From: Paracoccaceae bacterium
GTDB lineage: Bacteria > Pseudomonadota > Alphaproteobacteria > Rhodobacterales > Rhodobacteraceae
Length of the DNA stretch: 64,000 nt
NCBI GenBank assembly: GCA_020628545.1
Contig: JAHDEX010000012.1
Location: 17,393 to 81,392 of the forward strand
Direction: 5' to 3'
Of the stretch, positions 41,369-51,151 are shown one piece after another (position 1 is the first letter of the stretch; each line of letters opens with the position of its first letter). The notes under the pieces are model-generated. The model did not search any database. It saw only the letters and a program-made list of their open reading frames with translations, and had not been told where the DNA came from. The translations under genes were made by a program, and so were the position numbers.

Positions 41369-42430
41369 TTAGTTCGCGGCGTTGATCCGGTCCAGCGTTG
41401 CGCCCTCAAGGGCTTCCAACCCGGCGGGTACCGGCGGATACCACTTGATGTTGTCAATCGCTGCTTGGTCGAAGCTGCCCTGATAGCGTGCTTTGAGATC
41501 GGCGCTGACGCCAGCGTCACCATCGACTGCGGCGGTAAAATTCCCGGCCGTATTGGTGATCATCGCGGCGATTTCGGGCTGCATGACGAAGTTGATCCAG
41601 TCGTATGCCGCATCATCCGCGCGACCGCGTGCTGGCAAGACGAATGTATCGATCCACCCAAGCGCACCGGCCTCTGGTGCCACGAACGTGATATCCGGAT
41701 TGTCCGCATTCAGCTGCCACCCTCCGGTATCCCAAGCCATCGAGGCCACGACCTCGCCCGAGCGGAGCAGGTTCTTAATCTCGTCACCGCCATCCCAATA
41801 GGTTTTCACGTTCGGCTTACATTCGGTCAGCTTGGCTTCGACCTGATCCAGAATGTCCTGATAGGCTGCCGTGTCGCTGTAGGCGGCAAAGGGATCGAGC
41901 CCCATGGAATAGGCAAATCCGATCAGGGTTGGGCGTTTCAAACGATAAGACACTTTGCCCGACACGGATGCATCACACAGATCGGCATAGTCGGTGACAT
42001 CACCTGCCATTGCCGTATTCACCACCAGACCACTTGTGCCCCACACATGCGGCACACCGTAAACCTCACCATCGTAGGTCGTGTTGCTCGCTGTCGCGCT
42101 CAGCATAGACGGAATGAACAGATCTGCATTCACCCGCGACATGTCGATCGGTTTGTAAATCCCGAACTCTTCCTGCGCGCTTGCGATGCGGTCCTGGCTG
42201 GGTTGGGCCAAATCGAAGCCACCGCCGCTTGTGGCACGCAACTTCGCGATCATTTCCTCATTGTTGGATGTTGTGACCTCAACCGTGTGGCCGGTTTCGG
42301 CTTCAAACATCGCGATGACCTCTTCAGGTGCATAGCCGCCCCAAGTCAACAGACGCAGCGTTTCGGCCTGTGCGCTTTGTGCTGTCAGCGCCGCGACGAC
42401 GGCCAATGATGAAACCAATGAAATACGCAT
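41369..42430 (-). CDS. Periplasmic binding protein of a polyamine-type ABC importer (PotD-like)
   Basis: The 353-residue product has a signal peptide (MRISLVSSLAVVAALTAQSAQA) and the PotD-type start ETLRLLTWGGYAPEEVIAMFE. It is the first gene of the importer unit. ATG 42430 has AAAGGGGG upstream; the longer in-frame ATG at 42682 lies in gcvP. Related proteins bind putrescine, spermidine or other cationic compounds; I cannot choose. Confidence 0.9.
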   Translation of the reverse strand: MRISLVSSLAVVAALTAQSAQAETLRLLTWGGYAPEEVIAMFEAETGHTVEVTTSNNEEMIAKLRATSGGGFDLAQPSQDRIASAQEEFGIYKPIDMSRVNADLFIPSMLSATASNTTYDGEVYGVPHVWGTSGLVVNTAMAGDVTDYADLCDASVSGKVSYRLKRPTLIGFAYSMGLDPFAAYSDTAAYQDILDQVEAKLTECKPNVKTYWDGGDEIKNLLRSGEVVASMAWDTGGWQLNADNPDITFVAPEAGALGWIDTFVLPARGRADDAAYDWINFVMQPEIAAMITNTAGNFTAAVDGDAGVSADLKARYQGSFDQAAIDNIKWYPPVPAGLEALEGATLDRINAAN

Positions 42431-42499
42431 GAGTGTTCCCCCTTTAGGATAGTCAACGTGATGATAAAGATTAGATTTTTGTAACAGTATTAAGTCAGA

Positions 42500-42543
42500 C
42501 CACCGCACAGCTGTCCACGTAAATGCACGAAACTGCGCGGTGG
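42500..42543 (-). other. Long hairpin past the gcvP stop
   Basis: CCACCGCACAG (42500-42510) pairs with CTGCGCGGTGG (42533-42543), eleven base pairs with one mismatch or wobble, 22-base loop, seven bases beyond the gcvP stop. There is no T tract. It may stabilise or end the gcvTHP message. Confidence 0.5.
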
Positions 42544-42549
42544 ATTGGA

Positions 42550-45393
42550 TCATTCCGCCGCTTCTGCGTAATCCTCCATCGGTGGGCAGGTGCAGGTCAG
42601 GTTCCGGTCCCCCCAAACGTTGTCGACGCGGTTGACCGGTGGCCAATACTTGTCCACGCGGAAGGCACCCGCTGGGAAGCAACCTGTCTCGCGGCTGTAG
42701 GGGCGATCCCAGTCTTTGACGAGGTCTTCCATCGTATGCGGCGCGTTCTTCAGCGGGTTGTTTTCGGCGTCCATCGCGCCTTCTTCAATCGCCCGAATCT
42801 CGTCTCGGATTCCCAGCATCGCATCGCAGAAACGGTCAAGCTCGGCCTTGGTTTCAGACTCCGTTGGTTCGACCATCAAGGTTCCTGCAACCGGCCATGA
42901 CATCGTGGGCGCATGAAAGCCGCAGTCCGACAATCGCTTGGCGATATCATCTACCGTCACATTGGCGCTTTCCGCAAACGGACGGGTATCAATGATGCAT
43001 TCATGCGCAACCCGGCCCGATGGGCCTTTGTACAGCACATCGAACGCCCCTTCGAGGCGCTTGGCAATGTAGTTCGCATTCAGGATCGCCACCCGTGTGG
43101 CCTGTGTCAGACCCTCTCCGCCCATCATCAGGCAATAAGCCCACGAGATCGGCAGAAGCGATGGCGACCCATAGGGTGCAGCACTCACAGCGCCTTCCCC
43201 ACCATTCGGGTCGCCGGGCAGATGGCTGATCAGGTGGTCTTTTACCCCGATCGGCCCCATCCCCGGTCCGCCGCCGCCGTGCGGAATGCAGAAGGTCTTG
43301 TGCAAGTTCAGGTGGCTGACATCGCCGCCCAGGTCTCCCGGCCTGCTCAGACCCACCATCGCGTTCATGTTTGCGCCGTCGATGTAGACTTGCCCGCCCG
43401 CCTCATGGGTGATCTGGCAAACGTCAATCACCGTTTCCTCAAACACGCCGTGCGTCGATGGATAGGTGATCATACATCCTGCAAGGTTGTCCTTATGTTG
43501 CTCCACCTTCGCCTTAAAGTCCTCGAGGTCGATGTCACCGTTGCCCGCAGACTTTACTGGCACCACCTTCCAGCCCACCATCTGGGCAGAGGCGGGATTG
43601 GTGCCATGCGCGCTCATCGGGATGAGGCAGATGTTGCGATGCCCCTCGCCGTTCGCCCGGTGATAGCTGGCAATCGTCAGAAGGCCTGCGTATTCCCCCT
43701 GCGCGCCCGAGTTGGGCTGCATCGAGATCGCGTCGTAGCCGGTCACATCGCACAGCTTTGTGGACAGATCATCGATCATCTCCGTATACCCGGCCGCCTG
43801 ATCTTTTGGGCAGAAGGGGTGCAGCAAGGAAAACTCCCGCCAGCTGACCGGCATCATCTCTGCGGCAGAATTCAGCTTCATCGTGCAAGACCCGAGCGGG
43901 ATCATGGCGCGATCCAATGCAAGATCCCGGTCTGCAAGACGCCGCATATAGCGCATCATCTCCGTCTCGGCACGGTTCATGTGGAAGATCGGATGCGTCA
44001 GGTAGGACGATGTCCGCACCAGCTTTTCCGGCACGTGGTAGTGCGGCGTGTAGTCCTTGTCTTCGCGAGCGATCCCAAACGCCCGCCAGACTTTCTCAAT
44101 TGTTGCGGGACGTGTCCGCTCATCTAGCGTGATACCCACCCGCGTCGTGCCAACAGCCCGCAGATTGATGCCTTCATCAACAGCCGACTTGATGACGGCA
44201 GACTGCAAAGGCCCCACGTCAACGGTGATCGTGTCAAAGAAGGTGGCGGGGCGCACATCGAAACCGGCTTGCTTCAACCCTTCGGCAAGACGTGCCGTCT
44301 TGCGATGGATCCGTTGCGCAATGGCCTTAAGCCCCTCTGGCCCGTGAAAAACCGCGTAAAACCCGGCCATCACCGCCAATAGCGCCTGCGCCGTACAGAC
44401 GTTTGATGTCGCTTTTTCGCGCCGGATGTGCTGCTCGCGCGTTTGCAGGGACAGACGGTACGCGCGGTTGCCGTGGCTATCGACAGAGACGCCGACGATC
44501 CGACCCGGCATGTTGCGCGCATAAGCCGCTTTGGTCGCCATATAGGCCGCGTGCGGACCGCCGTAGCCCACGGGCACCCCAAACCGTTGCGTCGTCCCAA
44601 CGGCAATATCCGCCCCCATCGCACCGGGTTCTTTCAGCAAGGTCAGTGACAGTGGATCTGCAGAGACAATGCCAATTGCCTTCGTCTCATGCAGTTTCTC
44701 GATGGCTGGTGTGAAATCGCGAATATGACCGTAGGTTCCCGGATACTGAAAAATCGCGCCGAAAACTTGTGACGGATCCAGCGTATCGGGGTCACCCACG
44801 ATAATTTCGATCCCAAGTGGCTGCGCCCGCGTTTTCATGACCGCAATGTTTTGCGGATGGCAGTTTTCGTCGACAAAAAAGCCCGTCACCTTGGACTTGC
44901 TGATCCGCTGCGCCATGGTCATGGCTTCAGCGCAGGCCGTCGCCTCGTCCAACAACGACGCGTTTGCAATCTCCAGCCCGGTCAAATCAGACACCATGGT
45001 CTGGAAGTTTAACAGCGCCTCCAGCCGTCCCTGACTGATCTCTGGCTGATAGGGCGTATAAGCCGTGTACCATGCTGGATTTTCAAGAATATTGCGCTGA
45101 ATGGCCGGTGGCGTCACCGTACCGTGGTAGCCCTGCCCGATCAGTGACGTCAGCACCTTGTTTTTGGAGGCCGTCACCCGCATGTGGTGCAAAAGCTCGC
45201 GCTCGGACTTCGCCTTCCCAAACTTGAGCGGCTCCTTTTGCCTGATCTTCGCGGGCAACGTGTCGGCAATCAATGCATCGAGATCTGCTGCGCCCACCAC
45301 GCGCAGCATCTCGTCCATTTCCGCAGGTGACGGGCCGATATGGCGCCGGTTTGCAAAATCGTAAGGCAGGTAATCTGTGGGCGTGAAACTCAT
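42550..45393 (-). CDS. gcvP: Glycine dehydrogenase (P-protein)
   Basis: GcvP decarboxylates glycine and passes the aminomethyl group to lipoylated GcvH. The 947-residue single-chain enzyme has the PLP-lysine region [20 protein letters not shown] and IGSGM-like [10 protein letters not shown]. Length is typical of the fused (P1+P2) form. It is last of gcvT-gcvH-gcvP, which is regulated by the riboswitch at 47031-47182. Confidence 0.97.
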   Translation of the reverse strand: MSFTPTDYLPYDFANRRHIGPSPAEMDEMLRVVGAADLDALIADTLPAKIRQKEPLKFGKAKSERELLHHMRVTASKNKVLTSLIGQGYHGTVTPPAIQRNILENPAWYTAYTPYQPEISQGRLEALLNFQTMVSDLTGLEIANASLLDEATACAEAMTMAQRISKSKVTGFFVDENCHPQNIAVMKTRAQPLGIEIIVGDPDTLDPSQVFGAIFQYPGTYGHIRDFTPAIEKLHETKAIGIVSADPLSLTLLKEPGAMGADIAVGTTQRFGVPVGYGGPHAAYMATKAAYARNMPGRIVGVSVDSHGNRAYRLSLQTREQHIRREKATSNVCTAQALLAVMAGFYAVFHGPEGLKAIAQRIHRKTARLAEGLKQAGFDVRPATFFDTITVDVGPLQSAVIKSAVDEGINLRAVGTTRVGITLDERTRPATIEKVWRAFGIAREDKDYTPHYHVPEKLVRTSSYLTHPIFHMNRAETEMMRYMRRLADRDLALDRAMIPLGSCTMKLNSAAEMMPVSWREFSLLHPFCPKDQAAGYTEMIDDLSTKLCDVTGYDAISMQPNSGAQGEYAGLLTIASYHRANGEGHRNICLIPMSAHGTNPASAQMVGWKVVPVKSAGNGDIDLEDFKAKVEQHKDNLAGCMITYPSTHGVFEETVIDVCQITHEAGGQVYIDGANMNAMVGLSRPGDLGGDVSHLNLHKTFCIPHGGGGPGMGPIGVKDHLISHLPGDPNGGEGAVSAAPYGSPSLLPISWAYCLMMGGEGLTQATRVAILNANYIAKRLEGAFDVLYKGPSGRVAHECIIDTRPFAESANVTVDDIAKRLSDCGFHAPTMSWPVAGTLMVEPTESETKAELDRFCDAMLGIRDEIRAIEEGAMDAENNPLKNAPHTMEDLVKDWDRPYSRETGCFPAGAFRVDKYWPPVNRVDNVWGDRNLTCTCPPMEDYAEAAE

Positions 45394-45447
45394 GGCGTCG
45401 CTTTCAGAATGCGTTGGTCTATGCAGGTGACGGTGCTGCGTCGCAGG

Positions 45448-45807
45448 CTAAGAGATCATCTCTTTGTAAGCCGCTTCATCCATCATGTCGTCGAGCTGCG
45501 ACGGATCGGATGGTTTAATTTTGAAAAACCAGCCGTCTCCAAGCGCGTCACTGTTGGCAAGGCTTGGGTCTTCTGCAAGCGCCGTGTTGACCTCAGTGAT
45601 TTCGCCATCAACCGGTGCCAATATGTCTGACGCTGCCTTGACGCTTTCGATGACCACGATTTCATCGTCTTTGGTGACGGTATCGCCTACCTCCGGCAAT
45701 TCGACAAAGACCAGATCGCCGAGCTGAGTGGTCGCATGCTCCGTGATGCCAACGACATAGACGTCGCCCTCGGCGCGCAGCCATTCGTGCTCTTCGGTGT
45801 ATTTCAT
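45448..45807 (-). CDS. gcvH: Glycine cleavage H-protein
   Basis: The 119-residue carrier has the lipoylation lysine Lys57 in [11 protein letters not shown]. It shuttles the aminomethyl group between P, T and L proteins. It follows gcvT by 15 bases and precedes gcvP by 54. Confidence 0.97.
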   Translation of the reverse strand: MKYTEEHEWLRAEGDVYVVGITEHATTQLGDLVFVELPEVGDTVTKDDEIVVIESVKAASDILAPVDGEITEVNTALAEDPSLANSDALGDGWFFKIKPSDPSQLDDMMDEAAYKEMIS

Positions 45808-45822
45808 GGTGATATCTCCCTG

Positions 45823-46947
45823 TTATCTTTTGAAATTCGCGGGGGTGAAGGGCAGCTTAGCCACTTTCAATGGCTGGCGTTTGCCGCGCAGCTCTCCGTA
45901 GACTTGTGTTCCGATCGCCGCATAATCGGATGTGACATACCCCATTGCGACGGGTCCGCCGACCGTGGGGCCGAAGCCGCCGGATGTGATCGACCCGATG
46001 GCCTCAGTCGCTGTTTCATCGGCGTAAAGCATGACACCCTCTCGCATCGGCGCCCTGCCCTCTGGCAACAGACCGACACGTTTGCGCGCGGTGCCGTTCT
46101 CCATCTCCTGAAAGATCGCCTCCGCCCCCGGGAAGCCACCCGCGCGCGCGCCACCCGGACGGCGTACTTTCTGGATCGCCCAGGTCAGCGCCCCCGCAAC
46201 GGGCGAGGTTGTTTCATCGATGTCATGACCATAGAGGCAAAGCCCCGCTTCCAGCCGCAGTGAATCGCGCGCGCCCAAACCAATCGGCTCAACATCGGCG
46301 TGCGCCAAAAGGGCCGTGGCGATGCTTTCCGCATCGGCGGCCGGGATCGAAATCTCAAAGCCGTCCTCACCGGTGTAACCGGAGCGCGAAACCCATGCTG
46401 ACACGCCGTTCAAGTCGAGCGTTGCGACATCCATGAATGTCATCTCCGCTGCGCGCGGGTCGATGGCGGACAAAACGGCCTCCGACGCGGGACCCTGCAG
46501 GGCCAGCAGCGCGCGGTCGGTGATTTCTGTCACGGTAAGGTCAGGTTCAAGCGCAGCCTTCATCCGCTCAATATCGGCAGCCTTGCATGCCGCGTTCACC
46601 ACCACGAAGACATGGTCGCCACGGTTGGCGAGCATCAGATCGTCTTCGATCCCACCCGCATCATTTGTGAAGAAACCATACCGTTGGCGGTCCTCGGCCA
46701 AATCCGCCACATCCACCGGGATCAGGGTCTCGAGGCCAAGCGCCGCTGCGGCATAGCTGTCCCCTTTGACGATCACCTGCCCCATATGGCTCACGTCAAA
46801 CAGCCCGGCCTTGGCGCGGGTGTGCAGATGCTCTTTCATGACGCCAAGCGGATACTGCACCGGCATCTCGTATCCCGCGAAGGGAACCATCTTTGCACCC
46901 AGCGACAGATGCAGCGCGTGGAGAGGTGTTTTCTGCAGGTCTGCCAT
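45823..46947 (-). CDS. gcvT: Glycine cleavage T-protein (aminomethyltransferase)
   Basis: GcvT releases ammonia and gives methylene-THF. The 374-residue product starts MADLQKTPLHALHLSLG and has MVPFAGYEMPVQYP, FDVSHMGQ and the folate-binding residues of the GCV_T domain. ATG 46947 is the family start; the frame runs upstream to 46998 but lacks support. The tandem glycine riboswitch lies in its leader. Confidence 0.96.
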   Translation of the reverse strand: MADLQKTPLHALHLSLGAKMVPFAGYEMPVQYPLGVMKEHLHTRAKAGLFDVSHMGQVIVKGDSYAAAALGLETLIPVDVADLAEDRQRYGFFTNDAGGIEDDLMLANRGDHVFVVVNAACKAADIERMKAALEPDLTVTEITDRALLALQGPASEAVLSAIDPRAAEMTFMDVATLDLNGVSAWVSRSGYTGEDGFEISIPAADAESIATALLAHADVEPIGLGARDSLRLEAGLCLYGHDIDETTSPVAGALTWAIQKVRRPGGARAGGFPGAEAIFQEMENGTARKRVGLLPEGRAPMREGVMLYADETATEAIGSITSGGFGPTVGGPVAMGYVTSDYAAIGTQVYGELRGKRQPLKVAKLPFTPANFKR

Positions 46948-47030
46948 CTCGCCTTCACTTTCTTCAAGCCAGCAAGATTTCTGCAAATCAAGCGGCACCG
47001 GTTCAGCGCAGGCGGTGCCTGCGCGGTGGT

Positions 47031-47182
47031 GCCTCCTCTGTCCGGGTGCCTGAGATCATTATCCCTTCGGCGGGTGCATGTGGCACCACTCTCCAGAGTT
47101 GTCGTATCCTGACGTTGGTCCTGTGGCCTGAGAGATTCCGAGGCGGTTGCTCCTTCGGCACCAGTGGTCTGGTTCTCCCAAC
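47031..47182 (-). ncRNA. Tandem glycine riboswitch upstream of gcvT
   Basis: On the minus strand two aptamers follow each other: the first with GGGAGA, GCCGAAGGAGCAA and CTCTCAGGC, the second with CTCTGGAGAG, GCCGAAGGGATAA and CTCAGGCAC, then the closing GGACAGAGGAGG. These are the hallmark conserved words of the glycine riboswitch. It lies between the iron alcohol dehydrogenase stop and gcvT and is expected to turn the gcv genes on when glycine rises. Confidence 0.95.
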
Positions 47183-47195
47183 GTCAAGTGTAAGC

Positions 47196-47211
47196 GTTTC
47201 CTATCGGAAAC
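47196..47211 (-). other. Hairpin between the alcohol dehydrogenase and the riboswitch
   Basis: GTTTCC (47196-47201) pairs with GGAAAC (47206-47211), loop four bases, just past the alcohol dehydrogenase stop. No T tract follows, so read-through into the riboswitch is possible. Confidence 0.4.
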
Positions 47212-47213
47212 AC

Positions 47214-48362
47214 CTAGAGACAGGCAAGTAACAATTGCCGTGTGTTTGTTTCGGTCATCTCTACCGGATTGCCGCCCGTGCTCGGATCGCTCAGCGCGCC
47301 CGCGACGATGCGGTCAATATCCGGGTCTGTCACCCCAATTTCTCCGAGAGTCTTGGGGATACCAAGTGAGGCGTTCAACGCGTCCACATAGGCGCAAAAC
47401 CCATCAAACCCTCCGTCGATCCCAAGGTAGTTTGCCGCTTGCGTGATCACGCCAATGATCGCCGGCTTGTTGAATTGCAAGACCGCAGGCATGCACACGG
47501 CATTTGTGGTCCCATGGTGCGTGTGATGCATCGCACCAATCGGATGCGACAATGCATGGATCGCACCAAGACCCTTCTGAAACGCCGTCGCCCCCATGGC
47601 CGCCGCCGACATCATGTGCGCCCGCGCCTCAAGGTCGGCGCCATCAGCATAGGCTCGCGGCAAATACTCTTTGACCAGACGCATCCCCTCCAGCGCCATC
47701 CCCTGCGACATAGGGTGATAATGCGGCGAGCAATACGCCTCAACGCAATGCGCGAACGCATCAAGCCCGGTGCCCGCCGTAATGAACGGCGGCATGCCGA
47801 CCGTCAGTTCCGGGTCGCAGATAACCACCGATGGCAGGAATTTCGGGTGGAAGATGATCTTCTTTTCCTGCGTTACCGAGTTCGTGATGACAGAGGCGCG
47901 CCCAACCTCTGATCCGGTCCCGGCTGTCGTAGGCACCGCAACAATCGGCGCAATCGCATCCGCATCAGCGCGGGTCCACCAATCACCAATATCTTCAAAG
48001 TCCCAAAGCGGGCGCGTTTGCCCGGCCAGGAAAGCCACCAGTTTTCCCAGATCGAGGCCGGACCCGCCACCGAAGGCCACCACCCCGTCGTGTCCGCCAT
48101 CCTTGAAGGCCTGTACACCTGCAGCCGCATTCTTCTCATTCGGGTTCGGGTCAACCTCCGCAAAAAGCGCACGCCCCAATCCCGCGTCGTCGAGAAGATC
48201 AAGCGTACGCTTTGTGATTTCCATCTCCGCCAGCCCACGATCCGTGATCAGCAGCGGTTTCTTGATTGCAGCCGCCGCGCAGGCATCGGCGATCTCAGAA
48301 ATGCGGCCCGCGCCAAAGCGCACGGCGGTGGGGTATGACCAATTTGCAGTCAGTGACATCAA
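47214..48362 (-). CDS. Iron-containing alcohol dehydrogenase
   Basis: The 382-residue group III dehydrogenase has the NAD-binding GGGSGLDLGK, and the metal-ligand set GLDAFAHCVEAYCSPHYHP and HALSHPIGAMHHTHHGTTNAV. Family members oxidise small alcohols or reduce aldehydes. It is the last gene of the GS-like/ALDH/ADH trio, one base after the aldehyde dehydrogenase. I infer that it oxidises the hydroxyl of a gamma-glutamylated amino alcohol. Confidence 0.93.
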   Translation of the reverse strand: MMSLTANWSYPTAVRFGAGRISEIADACAAAAIKKPLLITDRGLAEMEITKRTLDLLDDAGLGRALFAEVDPNPNEKNAAAGVQAFKDGGHDGVVAFGGGSGLDLGKLVAFLAGQTRPLWDFEDIGDWWTRADADAIAPIVAVPTTAGTGSEVGRASVITNSVTQEKKIIFHPKFLPSVVICDPELTVGMPPFITAGTGLDAFAHCVEAYCSPHYHPMSQGMALEGMRLVKEYLPRAYADGADLEARAHMMSAAAMGATAFQKGLGAIHALSHPIGAMHHTHHGTTNAVCMPAVLQFNKPAIIGVITQAANYLGIDGGFDGFCAYVDALNASLGIPKTLGEIGVTDPDIDRIVAGALSDPSTGGNPVEMTETNTRQLLLACL

Positions 48363-48363
48363 T

Positions 48364-49737
48364 TCATGCCTTCTTCAGGTGGTAGGATTTGGGCCGGGTC
48401 AGATTGTGGTAACCGATGAGCGACAAGCCACCACCGCGCCCGGTATCTTTGCAACCGGTCCAGCACAGGCCCGGATCAAGGTAGTCCGCGCGGTTCATGA
48501 ACACCGTCCCGGTTTCGATTTGATCCGCGATGGCTTCGGCGCGCGCGACGTCACGTGTCCAAACCGACGCCGTCAATCCAAAGTGGCTGTCATTCATCAA
48601 GCGGATCGCTTCGGCGTCGTCCTTCACGGGCATGATGCCAACCACAGGGCCAAAGCTTTCGTCGCGCATGACCCGCATATCGTGGGTGACGTTTGTCAGG
48701 ATCTGGGGCGTCAGATACGCACCGCCATCATCTTCCGCGAACTTATCAATATGTGGTATGGCCCCATCGGCAATGGCTTCTGCCGTCTGCGCCCGCACCT
48801 CATCAGCAAAACGCCTATGGGCCATCGGACCAATCGTCGTCTCTGGGTCCAACGGATTGCCTAATTTATAACCCTTCACGATGGATACAGCCTTTTCGAC
48901 AAAGGCGTCGAAATGCTGTTCGGCGACGTAAATACGTTCAATCCCGCAACAGCATTGGCCAGAGTTGAACATCGCCCCGTCGATCAGCGTGTCCGCCGCC
49001 GCATCCACATCCGCGTCATCGCAGACATAGCCCGGGTCTTTGCCGCCAAGCTCTAGCCCCACCCCCGTAAAGGTCCCCGCTGCAGCACGCTCGATGGCCT
49101 GCCCGCCACCGACAGAACCGGTGAAATTGACGAAACCGAATGATTTTGCGGCAATCAAGTCAGACGTTGTCTGGTGATCAAGAAAGACGTTTTGAAAGAC
49201 GTCCTCCGGAATGCCAGCGTCATGGAACGCCTCTGCCATGCGTTCACCAACCAAGGGGGTCTGGCTCGCGTGTTTCAGTATCACCGCATTGCCTGCAATC
49301 AAAGCGGGTGCGACCGTGTTGATCGCGGTCATGTAAGGGTAATTCCACGGGGCCACGACCAGCACGACGCCATGCGGGACGCGTTTGATTACCCGGCGAA
49401 ACGCGGGGCTGTCTTCAATGACAATATCCGCAAGCGCATCCTGCGCGATCTCAGCCATATAGCTGGCGCGTTCGTTAAAGCCGCCAAACTCACCACCATA
49501 GCGCACCGGTCGCCCCATCTGGCGGGCAAGTTCTGGCACGATCTGGTCGTTCATCGCGCCAACCGCGGCAACACCGGCTTGCACCAACGCGATCCGCTCT
49601 GACTGTGGTCGTGCTGTCCAACCTATTTGAGCTTGCTTGGCAAGCGCCACGGCATCAGAAGCAGCTGCGGCCGACAGCGCCGGGCGCTCGGCATAGACCG
49701 TGCCATCGATGGGTGAAATGCAGCGGATCATGCTCAT
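48364..49737 (-). CDS. Aldehyde dehydrogenase family protein
   Basis: The 457-residue enzyme has NAD-binding features, the general base in LELGGKDPGYV, and the catalytic Cys in NSGQCCCGIERI, a three-cysteine variant. It is a little shorter than usual (about 480-490). It overlaps the ligase gene by four bases. In gamma-glutamyl pathways the matching enzyme (PuuC-like) oxidises gamma-glutamyl aminoaldehydes; that role is inferred here from its neighbours. Confidence 0.9.
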   Translation of the reverse strand: MSMIRCISPIDGTVYAERPALSAAAASDAVALAKQAQIGWTARPQSERIALVQAGVAAVGAMNDQIVPELARQMGRPVRYGGEFGGFNERASYMAEIAQDALADIVIEDSPAFRRVIKRVPHGVVLVVAPWNYPYMTAINTVAPALIAGNAVILKHASQTPLVGERMAEAFHDAGIPEDVFQNVFLDHQTTSDLIAAKSFGFVNFTGSVGGGQAIERAAAGTFTGVGLELGGKDPGYVCDDADVDAAADTLIDGAMFNSGQCCCGIERIYVAEQHFDAFVEKAVSIVKGYKLGNPLDPETTIGPMAHRRFADEVRAQTAEAIADGAIPHIDKFAEDDGGAYLTPQILTNVTHDMRVMRDESFGPVVGIMPVKDDAEAIRLMNDSHFGLTASVWTRDVARAEAIADQIETGTVFMNRADYLDPGLCWTGCKDTGRGGGLSLIGYHNLTRPKSYHLKKA

Positions 49738-51104
49738 GCCCTTTCAAAGCCACGGGCGATTTCCCAATCGGTCACGACACGGTCGAATTCTTCCTGCTCC
49801 CATTCGGCGCAGCGGGTGTAATGGTCAATGACGTCGTCACCCATCGCTTCTCGCAAGAAACTGGAATTGCGCAGAGTTTCTGTCGCAGCACGTAGTGTCT
49901 GCGGGATATCCTGCGCCTTCGCGTCCTCGTAAACGTCGCCCTGCGTCGGCGGCGCAAGCTCCATTTGATCCTCGATCCCTTTGATCCCGGCGGCCAGCAT
50001 TGCGGCTTGCGCCAGATACGGATTCAGGTCCGACCCGCCAATCCGACATTCCGCACGGATCCCCTTGGTGCCGTCGCCACACAGTCGAAACCCAGCGGTC
50101 CGATTATCAACAGACCACACGGTTTTGGTTGGCGCAAACGTGCCTTTGGCGAAGCGTTTGTAGCTGTTGATGTAGGGGGCGAGGAAAAAGGTATAGTCCG
50201 GCGCATAGGCGATCAGGCCCGCCATGTAGTGCTTCATCAAATCGGACATGCCCAACTCGGCGTCCTCATCATAAAAAGCGGGTTTTCCGTCTTTCCAAAG
50301 TGACTGATGGACATGGGATGATGAGCCAACCTTCGTATGATCCCACTTGGGCAGGAAGGTCGCGGCGTGGCCTTGCTGCCAGGCGATCTCCTTGATCGCA
50401 TTCTTGGCGATAGTGTGATGGTCCGCGCAATCGAGCGCGGCGGCGTAGCGAATGTTCAGCTCTTCTTGACCGGTTTCCGCCTCACCCTTTGAATTCTCCA
50501 CCGGCAGACCAGCTGCAAAGAGGTGATTGCGGATCGGCCGCATCACATGCTCTTCCTTGGTTGTTTGCAGGATGTGGTAATCTTCGTTGTAGCCACTGAT
50601 GGGCGCAAGATTGCGGAAACCATCCTTACGAATGTCGTCAAAGGACTTTTCGAACAGGAAGAACTCAAGCTCGGTCGCCATCATCGCGTCAAACCCAAGC
50701 GCTTCCAACCGTGCGATCTGCTTTTTCAACACCTGACGCGGACTGTGCGGCACAGGCGCGTGGGTGTGGTGATCAAGAATATCGCACATCACCATCGCAG
50801 TCCCTGCGAGCCAGGGCAGTTCGCGGATCGTCGTCAGATCCGGCGCCATGATGTAGTCCCCGTATCCCTTTTCCCAGCTGCTGGCGGCATAGCCATCCGG
50901 CGTGGCCATCTCGAGATCTGTGGCAAGCAGGTAGTTACAGCAATGTGTCTCTTTGAAGGAGGTCTCAACAAAGTTCACCGCATGAAAGCGCTTGCCCATC
51001 AGGCGGCCCTGCATGTCGGGAAAGCAGGTCAGAACAGTGTCGATGGTGCCGTTACTGACGCGCGCTTTCAGATCGTCGAAACTCAGAAGTCCGGGCATTG
51101 TCAT
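49734..51104 (-). CDS. Glutamine-synthetase-like gamma-glutamyl-amine ligase
   Basis: The 456-residue protein has the catalytic GS core: EFFLFEKS for metal ligands, the GSSSHVHQSLWK loop with the ATP-site His and the RIGGSDLNPYLAQAAML region. It belongs to the GlnT/PuuA-like branch, whose members join glutamate to amines (putrescine, isopropylamine, ethanolamine) instead of ammonia. Its association with an aldehyde and an alcohol dehydrogenase and a TRAP importer points to an amino alcohol. It lies after a terminator that follows dctP. Confidence 0.9.
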   Translation of the reverse strand: MTMPGLLSFDDLKARVSNGTIDTVLTCFPDMQGRLMGKRFHAVNFVETSFKETHCCNYLLATDLEMATPDGYAASSWEKGYGDYIMAPDLTTIRELPWLAGTAMVMCDILDHHTHAPVPHSPRQVLKKQIARLEALGFDAMMATELEFFLFEKSFDDIRKDGFRNLAPISGYNEDYHILQTTKEEHVMRPIRNHLFAAGLPVENSKGEAETGQEELNIRYAAALDCADHHTIAKNAIKEIAWQQGHAATFLPKWDHTKVGSSSHVHQSLWKDGKPAFYDEDAELGMSDLMKHYMAGLIAYAPDYTFFLAPYINSYKRFAKGTFAPTKTVWSVDNRTAGFRLCGDGTKGIRAECRIGGSDLNPYLAQAAMLAAGIKGIEDQMELAPPTQGDVYEDAKAQDIPQTLRAATETLRNSSFLREAMGDDVIDHYTRCAEWEQEEFDRVVTDWEIARGFERA

Positions 51105-51116
51105 TCTCTTTTGTGC

Positions 51117-51142
51117 AAAAAGGGGCGGCGTTATACCGCCCC
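51117..51142 (-). terminator. Terminator between dctP and the ligase gene
   Basis: GGGGCGG (51122-51128) pairs with CCGCCCC (51136-51142), loop seven bases, and the minus strand continues into five T. It lies just past the dctP stop, so the binding protein should be made in excess and ligase expression should depend on read-through. Confidence 0.75.
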
Positions 51143-51151
51143 CAAAGTGTG

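Noticed and set aside
42913-44127. 404-codon plus-strand reading frame
   Set aside because: It lies wholly inside gcvP on the other strand, has no recognisable protein features and is rich in Arg, His and Cys, the pattern of an antisense shadow frame in GC-rich DNA.
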